DNA of 46,116 nt from CAZYME01 sp964648115 (GTDB lineage: Bacteria > Pseudomonadota > Gammaproteobacteria > Legionellales > Legionellaceae): NCBI GenBank assembly GCA_964648115.1, contig CAZYME010000020.1, positions 1 through 46,116 on the forward strand, given 5' to 3'. Made by a program: the position numbers and the translations under genes. The notes below the pieces were generated by a model. It was not told the origin of the DNA and did no database searches. It worked only from the letters and a program-made list of their open reading frames with translations. Below, piece after piece: positions 16,910 through 24,975 of the stretch. Each line of letters opens with the position of its first letter. Position 1 is the first letter of the stretch.

Positions 16910-18196
16910 TTACAGTCGAATGTCACTAGCATTTTTGGGAAGGAGGTATTTCAAATCGTAAAGAACATGACTTGCTTTTCCAAACGATCGTATGTTTGCC
17001 TCCCCCATTTCTTTAAACTGCTGGTGCGCTACAGCTAAAATAATAGCATCGTACGTGTCTATCTCGGGAGTTTTGACAACAGATAGCGCATATTCTTCTA
17101 TAGCTTCTGCAGAGTCAACCCAAGGATCGTACACGTCAATTTTTACGTTGTAATCATGTAGCTCAGAAATAATATCCACTACTCGTGTATTGCGTAAATC
17201 TGGGCAATTTTCTTTAAAGGTTAACCCCATTATTAAGATACGAGAGCCATCAATATGAATGCGTTTTTTAAGCATCGTTTTCACAAGCTGAGATGCGATA
17301 TAACTACCCATTCCATCATTCAGTCTGCGACCTGCTAAGATAATTTCGGGATGGTAACCTATGGACTCTGCTTTGTGAGTTAGATAATAGGGATCAACGC
17401 CTATGCAATGCCCACCAACTAGACCCGGACGAAAAGACATGAAATTCCATTTGGTTTCAGCAGCTTGTAGTACTTCTTCTGCATCAATGCCTAGTTTATT
17501 GAAGATAATGGCTAATTCATTAACTAGGGCAATATTAAGATCGCGTTGGGTATTTTCAATCACTTTCGCAGCCTCAGCTACTTTAATACTGGAAACTTTA
17601 TGTGTCCCGGCAGTTATGATTTGGCGATAAAGGCTATCAACGATTTCAGCGATCTCTGGCGTTGAGCCTGATGTGACCTTTTTAATAGTAGTTAGCCGGC
17701 GTGTTTTGTCGCCGGGATTAATTCGCTCGGGACTGTATCCAACAAAGAAATCATGATTGAAATGTAATGACGAGTTTTTTTCCAATACAGGTACGCATAT
17801 TTCTTCAATCGCTCCCGGATAAACGGTAGATTCATAAATCACAATGTCATCTTTCTTAAGTACAGAAGCGAGCATTTCGCTCGCTCGAATTAAAAAAGTA
17901 AAATCAGGTTGCTTATAGTTATCTATAGGGGTTGGGACAGTAACAATAAATGTGTCACAAAAAGCGATATCAGAAAGGTTTGTCGTAAAGGAAAGTAATG
18001 CGGCTTCTTGAAGTTCGGTGGTTAAAATCTCCATCGTTGAATCGTAGTTTTGCTTGAGCTCCCCAATCCGAGCGGCGTTTATATCAAAAGCCATCACTGG
18101 CCTAAATTTCCCAAACTCAACTGCCAGTGGTAAGCCAACGTAACCAAGACCTATGATCGCAACTTTACGCTCTGCCATGTTAAAATTATGATCCAT
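16910..18196 (-). CDS. tviB: UDP-HexNAc 6-dehydrogenase, TviB/WbpO type
   Basis: About 428 residues of the UDP-glucose/GDP-mannose dehydrogenase superfamily: NAD-binding VAIIGLGYVGLPLAVEFGK, the central-domain block PERINPGD, and the catalytic Cys in GGHCIGVDPYYL. The PTPID and RPGLVGGH surroundings match the TviB/WbpO branch, which oxidises UDP-GlcNAc or UDP-GalNAc at C6 using two NAD+. GAGGGA lies immediately before a tandem ATGATG; I chose the second ATG (18196). Starts at 18199 and 18232 are also open. First gene of the minus-strand operon with the epimerase and a GT4 enzyme; product used for capsule or O-antigen synthesis. Confidence 0.9.
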   Translation of the reverse strand: MDHNFNMAERKVAIIGLGYVGLPLAVEFGKFRPVMAFDINAARIGELKQNYDSTMEILTTELQEAALLSFTTNLSDIAFCDTFIVTVPTPIDNYKQPDFTFLIRASEMLASVLKKDDIVIYESTVYPGAIEEICVPVLEKNSSLHFNHDFFVGYSPERINPGDKTRRLTTIKKVTSGSTPEIAEIVDSLYRQIITAGTHKVSSIKVAEAAKVIENTQRDLNIALVNELAIIFNKLGIDAEEVLQAAETKWNFMSFRPGLVGGHCIGVDPYYLTHKAESIGYHPEIILAGRRLNDGMGSYIASQLVKTMLKKRIHIDGSRILIMGLTFKENCPDLRNTRVVDIISELHDYNVKIDVYDPWVDSAEAIEEYALSVVKTPEIDTYDAIILAVAHQQFKEMGEANIRSFGKASHVLYDLKYLLPKNASDIRL

Positions 18197-18232
18197 CATT
18201 TCCCTCAACTTATCCTTCAACCCTTCATCCAA

Positions 18233-18437
18233 AGGTTTGTAATGGGCTTTCGTTTAATCCCTCTGCCTGACCATCTGATTTAGCTGTTATTAATTCTTTT
18301 GCATTTGTTAATTCTCTGTCAGCGAGTGTTTGTAATCTAAAATTGTTGGTGATACTGCGGGATTTAACGCCACTTCTTCACTCCTTGAACCAAAGTGCTC
18401 TGCTTTTCGGCCAGCCTACGTTATCAGCGAGGAGTTT
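18233..18437 (-). other. Gap with an unidentified coding remnant
   Basis: No intact gene. On the minus strand one frame reads coherently (VKSRSITNNFRLQTL, then ADRELTNAKELIT) up to a TGA that overlaps the farthest-upstream ATG available to tviB, but it has an in-frame stop upstream. A 21-codon GTG frame (18308-18373) with AAGGAG 7 nt upstream overlaps it in another frame. I cannot assign either; a decayed gene or a leader peptide are both possible. Confidence 0.25.
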
Positions 18438-19172
18438 TCAAGGGCAATATGGTTGCGGTGAGAGATCGGCTAATTCTGTAGGCTCATGATCTTCCTCCAC
18501 GAGTGATATTGCCGCTGAGGCTGGTTTCGCTACTGTAGATGATGAGGGCGCATTTCCAGAGGCGAATAGGGTGAAGAGCTCTCTGCGCTTGCGTGGTGGT
18601 GTGGGTGAGCTAGGGCTGTCAATGCTATCGGAGTCAATATCAAAAATGCCGTCGTATAATCCTCGCATAACTGTGGGTGATTTTCTTTTTGGGCTTGCGG
18701 CGGCAGCTGGGGGTGGTGCTATGCTGTTTTTCTCTATGTGGCTCTGAAAAACATCGGAGTCTTGTGCTAACTCCATTTGATAACCATTTTCGGAGCGGTA
18801 TATTTGTTGAAGGCCGAAGGGATTATAAATGCTGCCTGCTGTAATGGATGCGTTTAATTCTGCAAGGAAGGCTTCTGGATCGGGGGTACACTTATAGTAA
18901 ATTTTTATTGCCGAAATGCATTCTTTGAGCCTTCTCATGACCGTATCGAAATGATTGGGGTCTAGGGCTTTCTTACGCCGGTAAGTTTTATAATCCTCAT
19001 CACGCCGCGCTTTTAGATTAAGTTGCTGTGAATCAAGATGCAACTTCCGCGAAGCTAAATCATTTTTGTGTGGGGAGTCCAAAGGAGCATCGCCGTCCAA
19101 AATTAAAGCTGGGTTTGCTTCATCCCTCACGGAGCAATGAGCGCGCCCTCGGTGTTTCTTAAGTCGTACCAC
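18438..19172 (-). CDS. Orphan protein with a Pro/Ser-rich C-terminal half
   Basis: 244 residues, no family recognised. The first 90 residues are basic and probably helical (Lys/Arg-rich, with TYRRKKALDP). A middle segment to about 150 is mixed, and the rest is low-complexity: PPPAAAASPKRKSP, then SDSIDSPSSPTPPRKRRE, ending with an acidic patch EEDHEP and QPYCP. No signal peptide or membrane span. The start is GTG at 19172 with AAAGGA about 7 nt upstream; an ATG two bases away is in another frame. Disorder, clustered basic residues and an acidic tail are seen in secreted effectors of Legionella-like bacteria, but nothing in the window proves secretion. It stands alone between the polysaccharide operon and a HEPN-MNT pair. 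Confidence 0.6.
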   Translation of the reverse strand: MVRLKKHRGRAHCSVRDEANPALILDGDAPLDSPHKNDLASRKLHLDSQQLNLKARRDEDYKTYRRKKALDPNHFDTVMRRLKECISAIKIYYKCTPDPEAFLAELNASITAGSIYNPFGLQQIYRSENGYQMELAQDSDVFQSHIEKNSIAPPPAAAASPKRKSPTVMRGLYDGIFDIDSDSIDSPSSPTPPRKRRELFTLFASGNAPSSSTVAKPASAAISLVEEDHEPTELADLSPQPYCP

Positions 19173-19359
19173 ATTTTTTCCTTTAGGCGAATATCCGTGA
19201 GTGCTTGTGCCGCCGGGTCTCCAATGAAATGCTTCAACGCCAGCTCTAGGGGGTGTGCTTTTTTAGGGCAAGATCAGGTGGCGAATCAGTTACAAAATGT
19301 AACAAAATGAATTAGGCATCTGACGGTAATTGTCATGCAGTATAAAACCACATGGTATG

Positions 19360-19389
19360 TTGACAACCGCTCTATGTATTCAGCATGAT
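19360..19389 (+). promoter_or_regulatory. Candidate sigma70 promoter for the HEPN-MNT pair
   Basis: A perfect -35 TTGACA (19360-19365) is followed after 18 bp by CATGAT (19384-19389), a moderate -10. The HEPN-type gene starts 40 bp further on, with GGAG between. The rest of the 257-bp gap 19173-19429 shows nothing else I recognise. Confidence 0.35.
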
Positions 19390-19429
19390 CATAATGGAGA
19401 ACTTTATAGATTTGTGAGAATAACTTGTT

Positions 19430-19846
19430 ATGACTGATACGGATATTCGTTGGCAGCAACGCTTTAATAACTACACAAGGGCACTTCAACAGCTATCCTC
19501 TGCTGTATCCCTTGCCAAAACCAGGTCTCTGTCTGATCTTGAAAAACAGGGATTAATTCAGGCCTTCGAATTTACGCATGAGTTGGCTTGGAATGTCATG
19601 AGAGATTATTTTGTTTTTCAAGGGAACTCAACCATTATGGGTTCGCGCGATGCTACGCGCGAGTCTTTTAATAAAGGCTTGATAGAAAAAGGAGATGTGT
19701 GGATGGAAATGATAAAAAGCCGCAATCAAACCTCACACACTTATAATCAGGCAGTGGCAGATGAGATCGTTAATAAAACTATTGAGCTCTACCACCCCTC
19801 ATTTCAGGCATTTTTAAAGACAGTTCAAGCATTGAAAAACAAATGA
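19430..19846 (+). CDS. HEPN-fold nucleotidyltransferase-partner (HI0074 family)
   Basis: A 138-residue all-helical protein matching the HI0074 substrate-binding family: RWQQRFNNYTRAL near the start, then EFTHELAWNVMRDYF, and SRDATRESFNKGLI with a late RNQTSHTYN. The last segment has the R-x4-H pattern (RNQTSH) of HEPN ribonucleases, so it may be an active toxin rather than only a partner. Its stop overlaps the next ATG (ATGA at 19843-19846), tying it to the nucleotidyltransferase. This is an intact HEPN-MNT module, with toxin first and antitoxin second. Confidence 0.85.
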   Translation: MTDTDIRWQQRFNNYTRALQQLSSAVSLAKTRSLSDLEKQGLIQAFEFTHELAWNVMRDYFVFQGNSTIMGSRDATRESFNKGLIEKGDVWMEMIKSRNQTSHTYNQAVADEIVNKTIELYHPSFQAFLKTVQALKNK

Positions 19847-20157
19847 AGGACGAATATGGCCTGCCTTTGCATGTGATCAACACTTTAAACAGTATTTTTA
19901 AAGCATATCCACAAATTAATAATGTAATTTTATATGGCTCTCGTGCCAAAGGAAATTACCGGCAAGGCTCTGACATAGATTTGTGTATGGACGCACCGTT
20001 ATTAGGACTAACCGAATTACTCGCAATAGATAACAGGATTGATGATTTATTATTGCCGTGGAAAATTGATTTATCATTGAAGCACCAAATAAATGATCAG
20101 GATTTACTTGATCATATCAATAGGTTAGGGGTCTCAATTTACCATGGAGCGCTGTAA
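19843..20157 (+). CDS. MNT nucleotidyltransferase (HI0073-like antitoxin)
   Basis: A 104-residue minimal nucleotidyltransferase with NVILYGSRAKGNYRQGSDID: the GS motif and the first of the Asp residues that bind metal. It is coupled to the HEPN gene by a 4-bp overlap. By analogy with characterised MNT-HEPN systems it would inactivate the HEPN partner by nucleotidylation, but HI0073/HI0074 themselves lack a firm physiological role. The reading frame is complete. Confidence 0.85.
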   Translation: MKDEYGLPLHVINTLNSIFKAYPQINNVILYGSRAKGNYRQGSDIDLCMDAPLLGLTELLAIDNRIDDLLLPWKIDLSLKHQINDQDLLDHINRLGVSIYHGAL

Positions 20158-20208
20158 ATCAGCGCCTTTTGTCCACCAGCACCAACCTACGCTTGCTAGA
20201 AACGTTGT

Positions 20209-20224
20209 TGTTTCACGGGAAACA
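20209..20224. promoter_or_regulatory. parS-like ParB-binding site
   Basis: TGTTTCACGGGAAACA matches 15 of 16 positions of the bacterial parS palindrome TGTTTCACGTGAAACA; only one central base differs. It is intergenic, between the HEPN-MNT pair and the pirin gene, and about 17 kb from parAB in this same window. Chromosomal parS sites cluster near oriC within tens of kilobases of parAB, so the location fits. I saw no second full copy in the window. Confidence 0.65.
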
Positions 20225-20325
20225 TTTTTCTTTATGATAGAACTTAGTTAGGCCATTTTACGAGTCCTAATCCAAATGATTATGGGGACAAATTTACAAA
20301 CAATATTAATCATCAAGAGAATCTT

Positions 20326-21219
20326 ATGAGAACTATCGCAAAAGTAATCTGCGCCACTCCTATTGCATCCACCCCATCCGCTATGAAGCTAGAGCGCATA
20401 ATTGGGACGGTGGATATAGATGGTCATGGCACAGAACATGCCTTAGCACACGTCGACCCTTTTATTTTCCTTGATGACGCCCTCATTGAAGGAGAAATGT
20501 CTTCGAGCTTTCGAAAACACCCACACACGGGCTTAACTGCTGTCACCTATTTATTAGAAGGAACAGCCCATGCTTGGGATAATATATATGGCGCAACGCC
20601 GGATTTAAACCGTGCTGGTGGCGTTTATTGTGTTGATTCTGGAAGAGGCATCGTACACGGTGAAGCACCCGTTGAAGGCATGCGTCATGTCAGATTATTA
20701 CAAATGTGGTTTAATCCAGGTCTTGATAAACAACCTTTACCAAAGGCCTCATATCAACTGCTTCAACCCAGCGAACTCCCTGTTTATCAAAATGATCATT
20801 TATGGGCAAAAATTATCATAGGACAAGCTTTTGATCTCACTTCGCCTCTTGTCAGTCGATGGCCAATACAGTATCTGCACCTCAAATTAGCCCCTCATCA
20901 AACATGTGTAATGAAAATACCTAACAAATCCTGGCAGGGTTTTATTTACATCATCTGTGGTCAGGGAAAATTTGGTAAGAATGAAATGATAGGGCAGCCA
21001 AAAAACTGTTTGGTTCTAGGCTCTGAATTATCAGAAGAAATCCAACTCGAAAACCCAAACGATCAAACGTTAGAGTTTATTTTCGCCACAGGTAAGCCTC
21101 ATCAACAGTCTTTTACTAAATTGCTAGGCCACGGTGGCGCAATGATTGCCGATACAGCCGAGAACGCCCGCAAGTGGATGCAAATTTACGAGAAAGATCC
21201 TTCTCATTTTGGGTTATGA
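20326..21219 (+). CDS. Pirin family protein
   Basis: A 297-residue bicupin. The N-terminal cupin keeps the metal ligands in order: HPHTG (two His) after SSSFRK, and SGRGIVHGEAP (His and Glu). Blocks such as VTYLLEGTAHAWD and RLLQMWFNPGL are typical. Bacterial pirins include quercetin 2,3-dioxygenases and regulators of central metabolism, so the role here is open. Cytoplasmic. The ATG at 20326 has only weak ribosome-site sequence (AAGAGAA). Flanked by the parS-like site upstream and an inverted repeat immediately after the stop, which may act as its terminator. Confidence 0.88.
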   Translation: MRTIAKVICATPIASTPSAMKLERIIGTVDIDGHGTEHALAHVDPFIFLDDALIEGEMSSSFRKHPHTGLTAVTYLLEGTAHAWDNIYGATPDLNRAGGVYCVDSGRGIVHGEAPVEGMRHVRLLQMWFNPGLDKQPLPKASYQLLQPSELPVYQNDHLWAKIIIGQAFDLTSPLVSRWPIQYLHLKLAPHQTCVMKIPNKSWQGFIYIICGQGKFGKNEMIGQPKNCLVLGSELSEEIQLENPNDQTLEFIFATGKPHQQSFTKLLGHGGAMIADTAENARKWMQIYEKDPSHFGL

Positions 21220-21221
21220 CA

Positions 21222-21342
21222 AGCGTAGGTTGGGCCCATGGCCCAACGTTTTACTATAAATTAATACATAATGGAATGTGTAGTAGTTCAACATAGGGGT
21301 TTGGGAGAAGGTAAACGTTGGGCCATGGGCCCAACCTACGCT
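21222..21342. repeat. Paired GTAGGTTGGGCC inverted repeat (two arms)
   Basis: AGCGTAGGTTGGGCCCATGG... (21222-21253) and its reverse complement (21311-21342) form about 31 matched bases, with one extra T, flanking 57 bp of unrelated sequence. Each arm is itself palindromic around GGGCCCATGGCCC. The same core occurs at 24945, 27971 and 32147, and a partial CCAACCTACGCT at 20182. It begins 2 bp after the pirin stop. Likely a REP/MITE-type mobile palindrome that could also end transcription. Confidence 0.75.
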
Positions 21343-21489
21343 AAATACTTAATTAGAGGGAAATCTCCCAATATAGTTCCTACATATTCAGGCTCAGCGC
21401 TTTTAATAAAACCATTTTTTTCATAAAAATTTTTCGCTTTCGACACGTAAAATTTAAGGTTTTGGGTGAATTGGCTAAAGAGCTTTGTG
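21336..21489 (-). pseudogene. C-terminal fragment resembling a GNAT acetyltransferase
   Basis: On the minus strand an open stretch without a start reads FTQNLKFYVSKAKNFYEKNG and then FIKSAEPEYVGTILGDFP, ending at TAG (21336-21338) inside the palindromic repeat. FYEKNGF is the usual C-terminal signature of GNAT N-acetyltransferases. Only about 50 residues remain, and the fragment begins within a few bases of the 3' end of tRNA-Asn. This looks like a leftover of an insertion or deletion at the tRNA. Confidence 0.45.
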
Positions 21490-21493
21490 GGAT

Positions 21494-21569
21494 TGGCTCC
21501 CCGGGACGGGCTCGAACCGCCGACCTAATGATTAACAGTCATCCGCTCTACCGACTGAGCTACCGGGGA
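21494..21569 (-). tRNA. tRNA-Asn (GTT)
   Basis: The minus strand gives a complete 76-nt cloverleaf: acceptor TCCCCGG pairing with CCGGGGA, D-arm with AGCTCAGTCGGTAGAGC, anticodon loop CTGTTAA with anticodon GTT, T-loop GTTCGAGC, and an encoded CCA end. It lies 55 bp downstream of aspC on the same strand and may be co-transcribed with it. Confidence 0.97.
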
Positions 21570-21624
21570 ATGAGGCGGAATCTTAAATGGATTCCGCTGA
21601 TTGGTCAAGAGACTGGCTGATAAA

Positions 21625-22806
21625 TTATTTTTCACAGAAGCGTTGGAGCCTGTCTAATGCGTCTCGTAGTGTATCCATACTAGTGGCAAATGATAAGCGA
21701 ATGCACCCTTCACTGCCAAAAGCGGAGCCTGGTACCAGTGCTACGCCTACATCTTGCAGCAGCTTATCGGCGAACTCAATGTCGTTTGCAAAGCCGCGGC
21801 GCTCTATGATTTTTTGTACGCTTGGGAAAATATAAAATGTGCCGTCAGCGGGAATCACATCTACCCCAGGGATATCATTAAGGCGTTGCACAACGTAATC
21901 ATGGCGCTCGTGAAAAGCTTTTACCATTGCATGTACGGTTTCTTCTCCGCCATTTAATGCAGCAACGGCCGCTCTTTGAGCAATTGAGCAAGGGTTGGAT
22001 GTAGATTGAGATTGCACGGTTTTCATAGCTGAAATCAAGGAAGCGGGGCCTCCGGCGTAGCCGATGCGCCAGCCAGTCATGGCGTAGGCTTTGGACACGC
22101 CATTCAAAACAATAGTACGGTCGTATAAAGCGGGGCAGGCGTCTAAAATATTGACGAAAGGCTGTGACCAAATGATGTGTTCATACATGTCATCGGTAGC
22201 AATAATTACTTGTGGGTGTTGTTTTAGAACTTCGCCTAAGGCTTGTAACTCTGCAAAAGTATAAGCAATGCCTGATGGGTTTGAAGGGCTATTGATAAAC
22301 AGCAGCTTTGTTTTAGGTGTAATGGCTGCTTCCAATTGTTTAGCCGTAATTTTGTAACGTTCAGCGGGGGTCGTTGGGATGATAACCGGTATACCACCTG
22401 CTAGTAACACCATATCAGGGTAAGAAACCCAGTAAGGAGCAGGGATAATGACTTCGTCGCCATCATTAAGTAATGCTTGGCACAGGTTATAACAACTTTG
22501 TTTTCCACCGACAGATACTAAAATTTGGTTAAGCTGATAATCTAATCCATTATCACGTTTGAATTTGTCGATAATCGCCTGCTTTAGCTCCTTAATACCA
22601 TCTACAGGCGTGTATTTGGTAAACCCTGCCTCGATGGCTGCAACGGCTGCATTTTTAATGTGTTGTGGCGTATCAAAATCAGGTTCCCCGGTGCCCAGGC
22701 CAATGATATCGAGACCTTGAGCACGCATTTGTTCGGCTTTGGCAGCTACGGCCAAGGTTGGTGATGGTTTAACCGCGTGCATGCGTTTTGCTGGTACAAT
22801 ATTCAT
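21625..22806 (-). CDS. aspC: Aspartate aminotransferase (class I PLP enzyme)
   Basis: A 393-residue fold-type I aminotransferase of the Ib group. N-terminal IIGLGTGEPDFDTP, the FTKYTPVDGIKELKQAI block, NSPSNPSG, and the PLP-lysine region NGVSKAYAMTGWRIGYAGG are all present. It interconverts aspartate/2-oxoglutarate and oxaloacetate/glutamate in the cytoplasm. AGGAGC lies about 7 nt before the ATG. Transcribed divergently from uvrB with only 30 bp between the two starts, so promoters must overlap. tRNA-Asn follows on the same strand. Confidence 0.93.
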   Translation of the reverse strand: MNIVPAKRMHAVKPSPTLAVAAKAEQMRAQGLDIIGLGTGEPDFDTPQHIKNAAVAAIEAGFTKYTPVDGIKELKQAIIDKFKRDNGLDYQLNQILVSVGGKQSCYNLCQALLNDGDEVIIPAPYWVSYPDMVLLAGGIPVIIPTTPAERYKITAKQLEAAITPKTKLLFINSPSNPSGIAYTFAELQALGEVLKQHPQVIIATDDMYEHIIWSQPFVNILDACPALYDRTIVLNGVSKAYAMTGWRIGYAGGPASLISAMKTVQSQSTSNPCSIAQRAAVAALNGGEETVHAMVKAFHERHDYVVQRLNDIPGVDVIPADGTFYIFPSVQKIIERRGFANDIEFADKLLQDVGVALVPGSAFGSEGCIRLSFATSMDTLRDALDRLQRFCEK

Positions 22807-22836
22807 TCAGTAAGCTCCTATGATATAGTTCATATT

Positions 22837-24825
22837 ATGAAAAAAGTATTCAAGATTTGCTCAAATTATCAGCCGGCTGGTGATCAGCCTACGGCGATTG
22901 CTTCATTAATTGACGGTCTAAAGTCAGGTTTAGCACGTCAAATTTTGTTAGGGGTTACCGGTTCAGGTAAAACCTATACTATTGCCAATGTTATTCAGGC
23001 CTTGCAAAGGCCAACACTCATTATGGCACCCAACAAAACCTTAGCTGCTCAATTGTACGGGGAGTTTAAAGCTTTTTTCCCAGACAATGCAGTGGAATAT
23101 TTTGTGTCTTATTACGATTACTACCAACCAGAGGCATATGTTCCTGCGTCCGATACCTTTATCGAAAAAGATGCGTCAATTAATGAGCATATTGAACAAA
23201 TGCGGCTTTCAGCTACAAAGGCGTTAATTGAACGTAAAGATGCAATCATTGTGGCAACGGTTTCTGCTATCTATGGTTTGGGTGATCCAGACTCTTATTT
23301 GCATATGGTATTACATCTATCCCGAGGAGAACAATCGAATCAGCGTAAAATTTTAAAGCGGCTTGCGGAAATGCAATACATTCGTAGTACCCAGTCCCTA
23401 TCGCGGGGGCAATTTAGGGTGAACGGGGATGTAATTGATATTTTTCCTGCTGATTCAGAGAAAGAGGCGATTCGTATAGAGCTGTTTGATGATGAGGTGG
23501 CAAATATAGCGCGTTTTGATCCATTAACAGGGCAAATTTTTCAGCGCTTGCCGCGCACCACTATTTTCCCAAAGTCGCACTATGTAACGCCGCGTGAACG
23601 GATATTGCAAACGATTGATTTGGTAAAAGAAGAATTGAAACAGCGGTTAGTTGAATTTAATAGCCAAAATAAATTATTGGAAGCACAGCGCCTAGAAGAG
23701 CGCACCCGCTTTGACATTGAGATGATGTTAGAGTTAGGTTATTGCTCAGGTATTGAAAATTACTCGCGCTATTTATCGCGACGTAATGCTGGCGAGCCGC
23801 CTCCCACCTTATTCGATTACTTGCCTCCTGAAGCTTTGTTAATTATTGATGAATCCCACGTGACAGTTCCACAAATAGGTGGCATGTATCGGGGAGATCG
23901 TTCGCGTAAAGAAACCTTGGTCAATTATGGTTTTAGGCTCCCCTCCGCATTGGATAACCGCCCCATGCGTTTTGAAGAGTTTATTGCGCGGTCTCCGCAA
24001 ACAATTTATGTCTCAGCAACACCAGGTCCTTATGAGCATGAACAGGCAGATAATATTGCCGAGCAAGTGGTTCGCCCTACGGGTTTGATTGACCCCGAAG
24101 TGACTATTAGGCCTGTCACGAATCAAGTGGATGATCTATTGTCAGAAATACGGCTGGTTACGGCTGCCGGAAATCGTACATTGGTGACCACGTTAACCAA
24201 GCGCATGGCTGAAGATTTAACCGATTATTTGCGTGAAGCAGGCATAAAAGTACGTTATTTACATGCGGATATAGATACAGTAGAGCGCGTGGAAATCATT
24301 CGAGATCTGCGGCTGGGTGTATTTGATGTATTAGTGGGTATCAACCTACTACGAGAAGGGCTTGATATGCCCGAAGTTGCATTGGTTGCTATTCTTGATG
24401 CGGATAAAGAGGGATTTTTACGCTCCGACCGCTCTCTCATCCAAACTATTGGTCGAGCAGCGCGCCATGTGAATGGTCGTGCAATTCTCTATGCTGATCG
24501 CATTACAGGCTCCATCCAGCGAGCCATGGAAGAAACCGATCGTAGGCGGGATAAGCAAACTGCGTTTAATTTGCAACACGGCATTACTCCAAAAGGAATT
24601 ATAAAATCCGTTGAAGATATTATGGAAGGAGCATATGTCGGCACACGTAAAAGCAAAGTCGCTGAGAAAAATGCGCCTTATGTATTATTATCACCAGCTG
24701 AGTTGGTTAAAAAAATTAACCTGTTGGAAAAGCAAATGTACGCACATGCAAAAAATATGGAGTTTGAGCAAGCCGCAGCAGTGCGAGATGAGATGCTTCG
24801 ATTAAAAGAGCAATTAAAGCAATAA
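22837..24825 (+). CDS. uvrB: UvrABC system protein B
   Basis: A 662-residue excision-repair helicase. Walker A GVTGSGKTYT, the beta-hairpin region VSYYDYYQPEAYVPASDTF, DESH, the helicase motif VSATPGPYE, the motif VI region QTIGRAARHVNGRA, and a C-terminal UVR motif that interacts with UvrC (MEFEQAAAVRDEM). It verifies DNA lesions delivered by UvrA and loads UvrC. I chose the ATG at 22837 (MKKVFKICSNYQPAGDQPTA), which matches the normal family N-terminus; a frame open from 22777 would run into aspC. No LexA box was seen in the short divergent gap. Length is normal. Confidence 0.97.
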   Translation: MKKVFKICSNYQPAGDQPTAIASLIDGLKSGLARQILLGVTGSGKTYTIANVIQALQRPTLIMAPNKTLAAQLYGEFKAFFPDNAVEYFVSYYDYYQPEAYVPASDTFIEKDASINEHIEQMRLSATKALIERKDAIIVATVSAIYGLGDPDSYLHMVLHLSRGEQSNQRKILKRLAEMQYIRSTQSLSRGQFRVNGDVIDIFPADSEKEAIRIELFDDEVANIARFDPLTGQIFQRLPRTTIFPKSHYVTPRERILQTIDLVKEELKQRLVEFNSQNKLLEAQRLEERTRFDIEMMLELGYCSGIENYSRYLSRRNAGEPPPTLFDYLPPEALLIIDESHVTVPQIGGMYRGDRSRKETLVNYGFRLPSALDNRPMRFEEFIARSPQTIYVSATPGPYEHEQADNIAEQVVRPTGLIDPEVTIRPVTNQVDDLLSEIRLVTAAGNRTLVTTLTKRMAEDLTDYLREAGIKVRYLHADIDTVERVEIIRDLRLGVFDVLVGINLLREGLDMPEVALVAILDADKEGFLRSDRSLIQTIGRAARHVNGRAILYADRITGSIQRAMEETDRRRDKQTAFNLQHGITPKGIIKSVEDIMEGAYVGTRKSKVAEKNAPYVLLSPAELVKKINLLEKQMYAHAKNMEFEQAAAVRDEMLRLKEQLKQ

Positions 24826-24944
24826 AAGATTACTTAATTTACACATTGCAAGCAAAATATGGATGCAGAATATACAGCGAGAGAAGGTAGTGGTTTCTGG
24901 GGCCAGCATGGAACTCTCAGTTGGGTAATAACTGGCTAGATCAA

Positions 24945-24971
24945 GTAGGTTGGGTCAATGACCCAACCTAC
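24945..24971. repeat. GTAGGTTGGG palindrome
   Basis: GTAGGTTGGGTCA and TGACCCAACCTAC form a perfect 13-bp inverted repeat around one A, placed between the convergent ends of uvrB and nth (5 bp from the nth stop). Same family as the copies at 21222, 27971 and 32147. Between convergent genes it could serve as a bidirectional transcription stop. The rest of 24826-24944 shows nothing. Confidence 0.75.
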
Positions 24972-24975
24972 AACT

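Noticed and set aside
20158..20325. Terminator for the MNT gene at the TGTTTCACGGGAAACA dyad
   Set aside because: No T-run follows and the sequence is a near-exact parS; read as a protein-binding site instead.
22777..22836. Upstream start for uvrB
   Set aside because: Would overlap the divergent aspC start and adds residues absent from the UvrB family.
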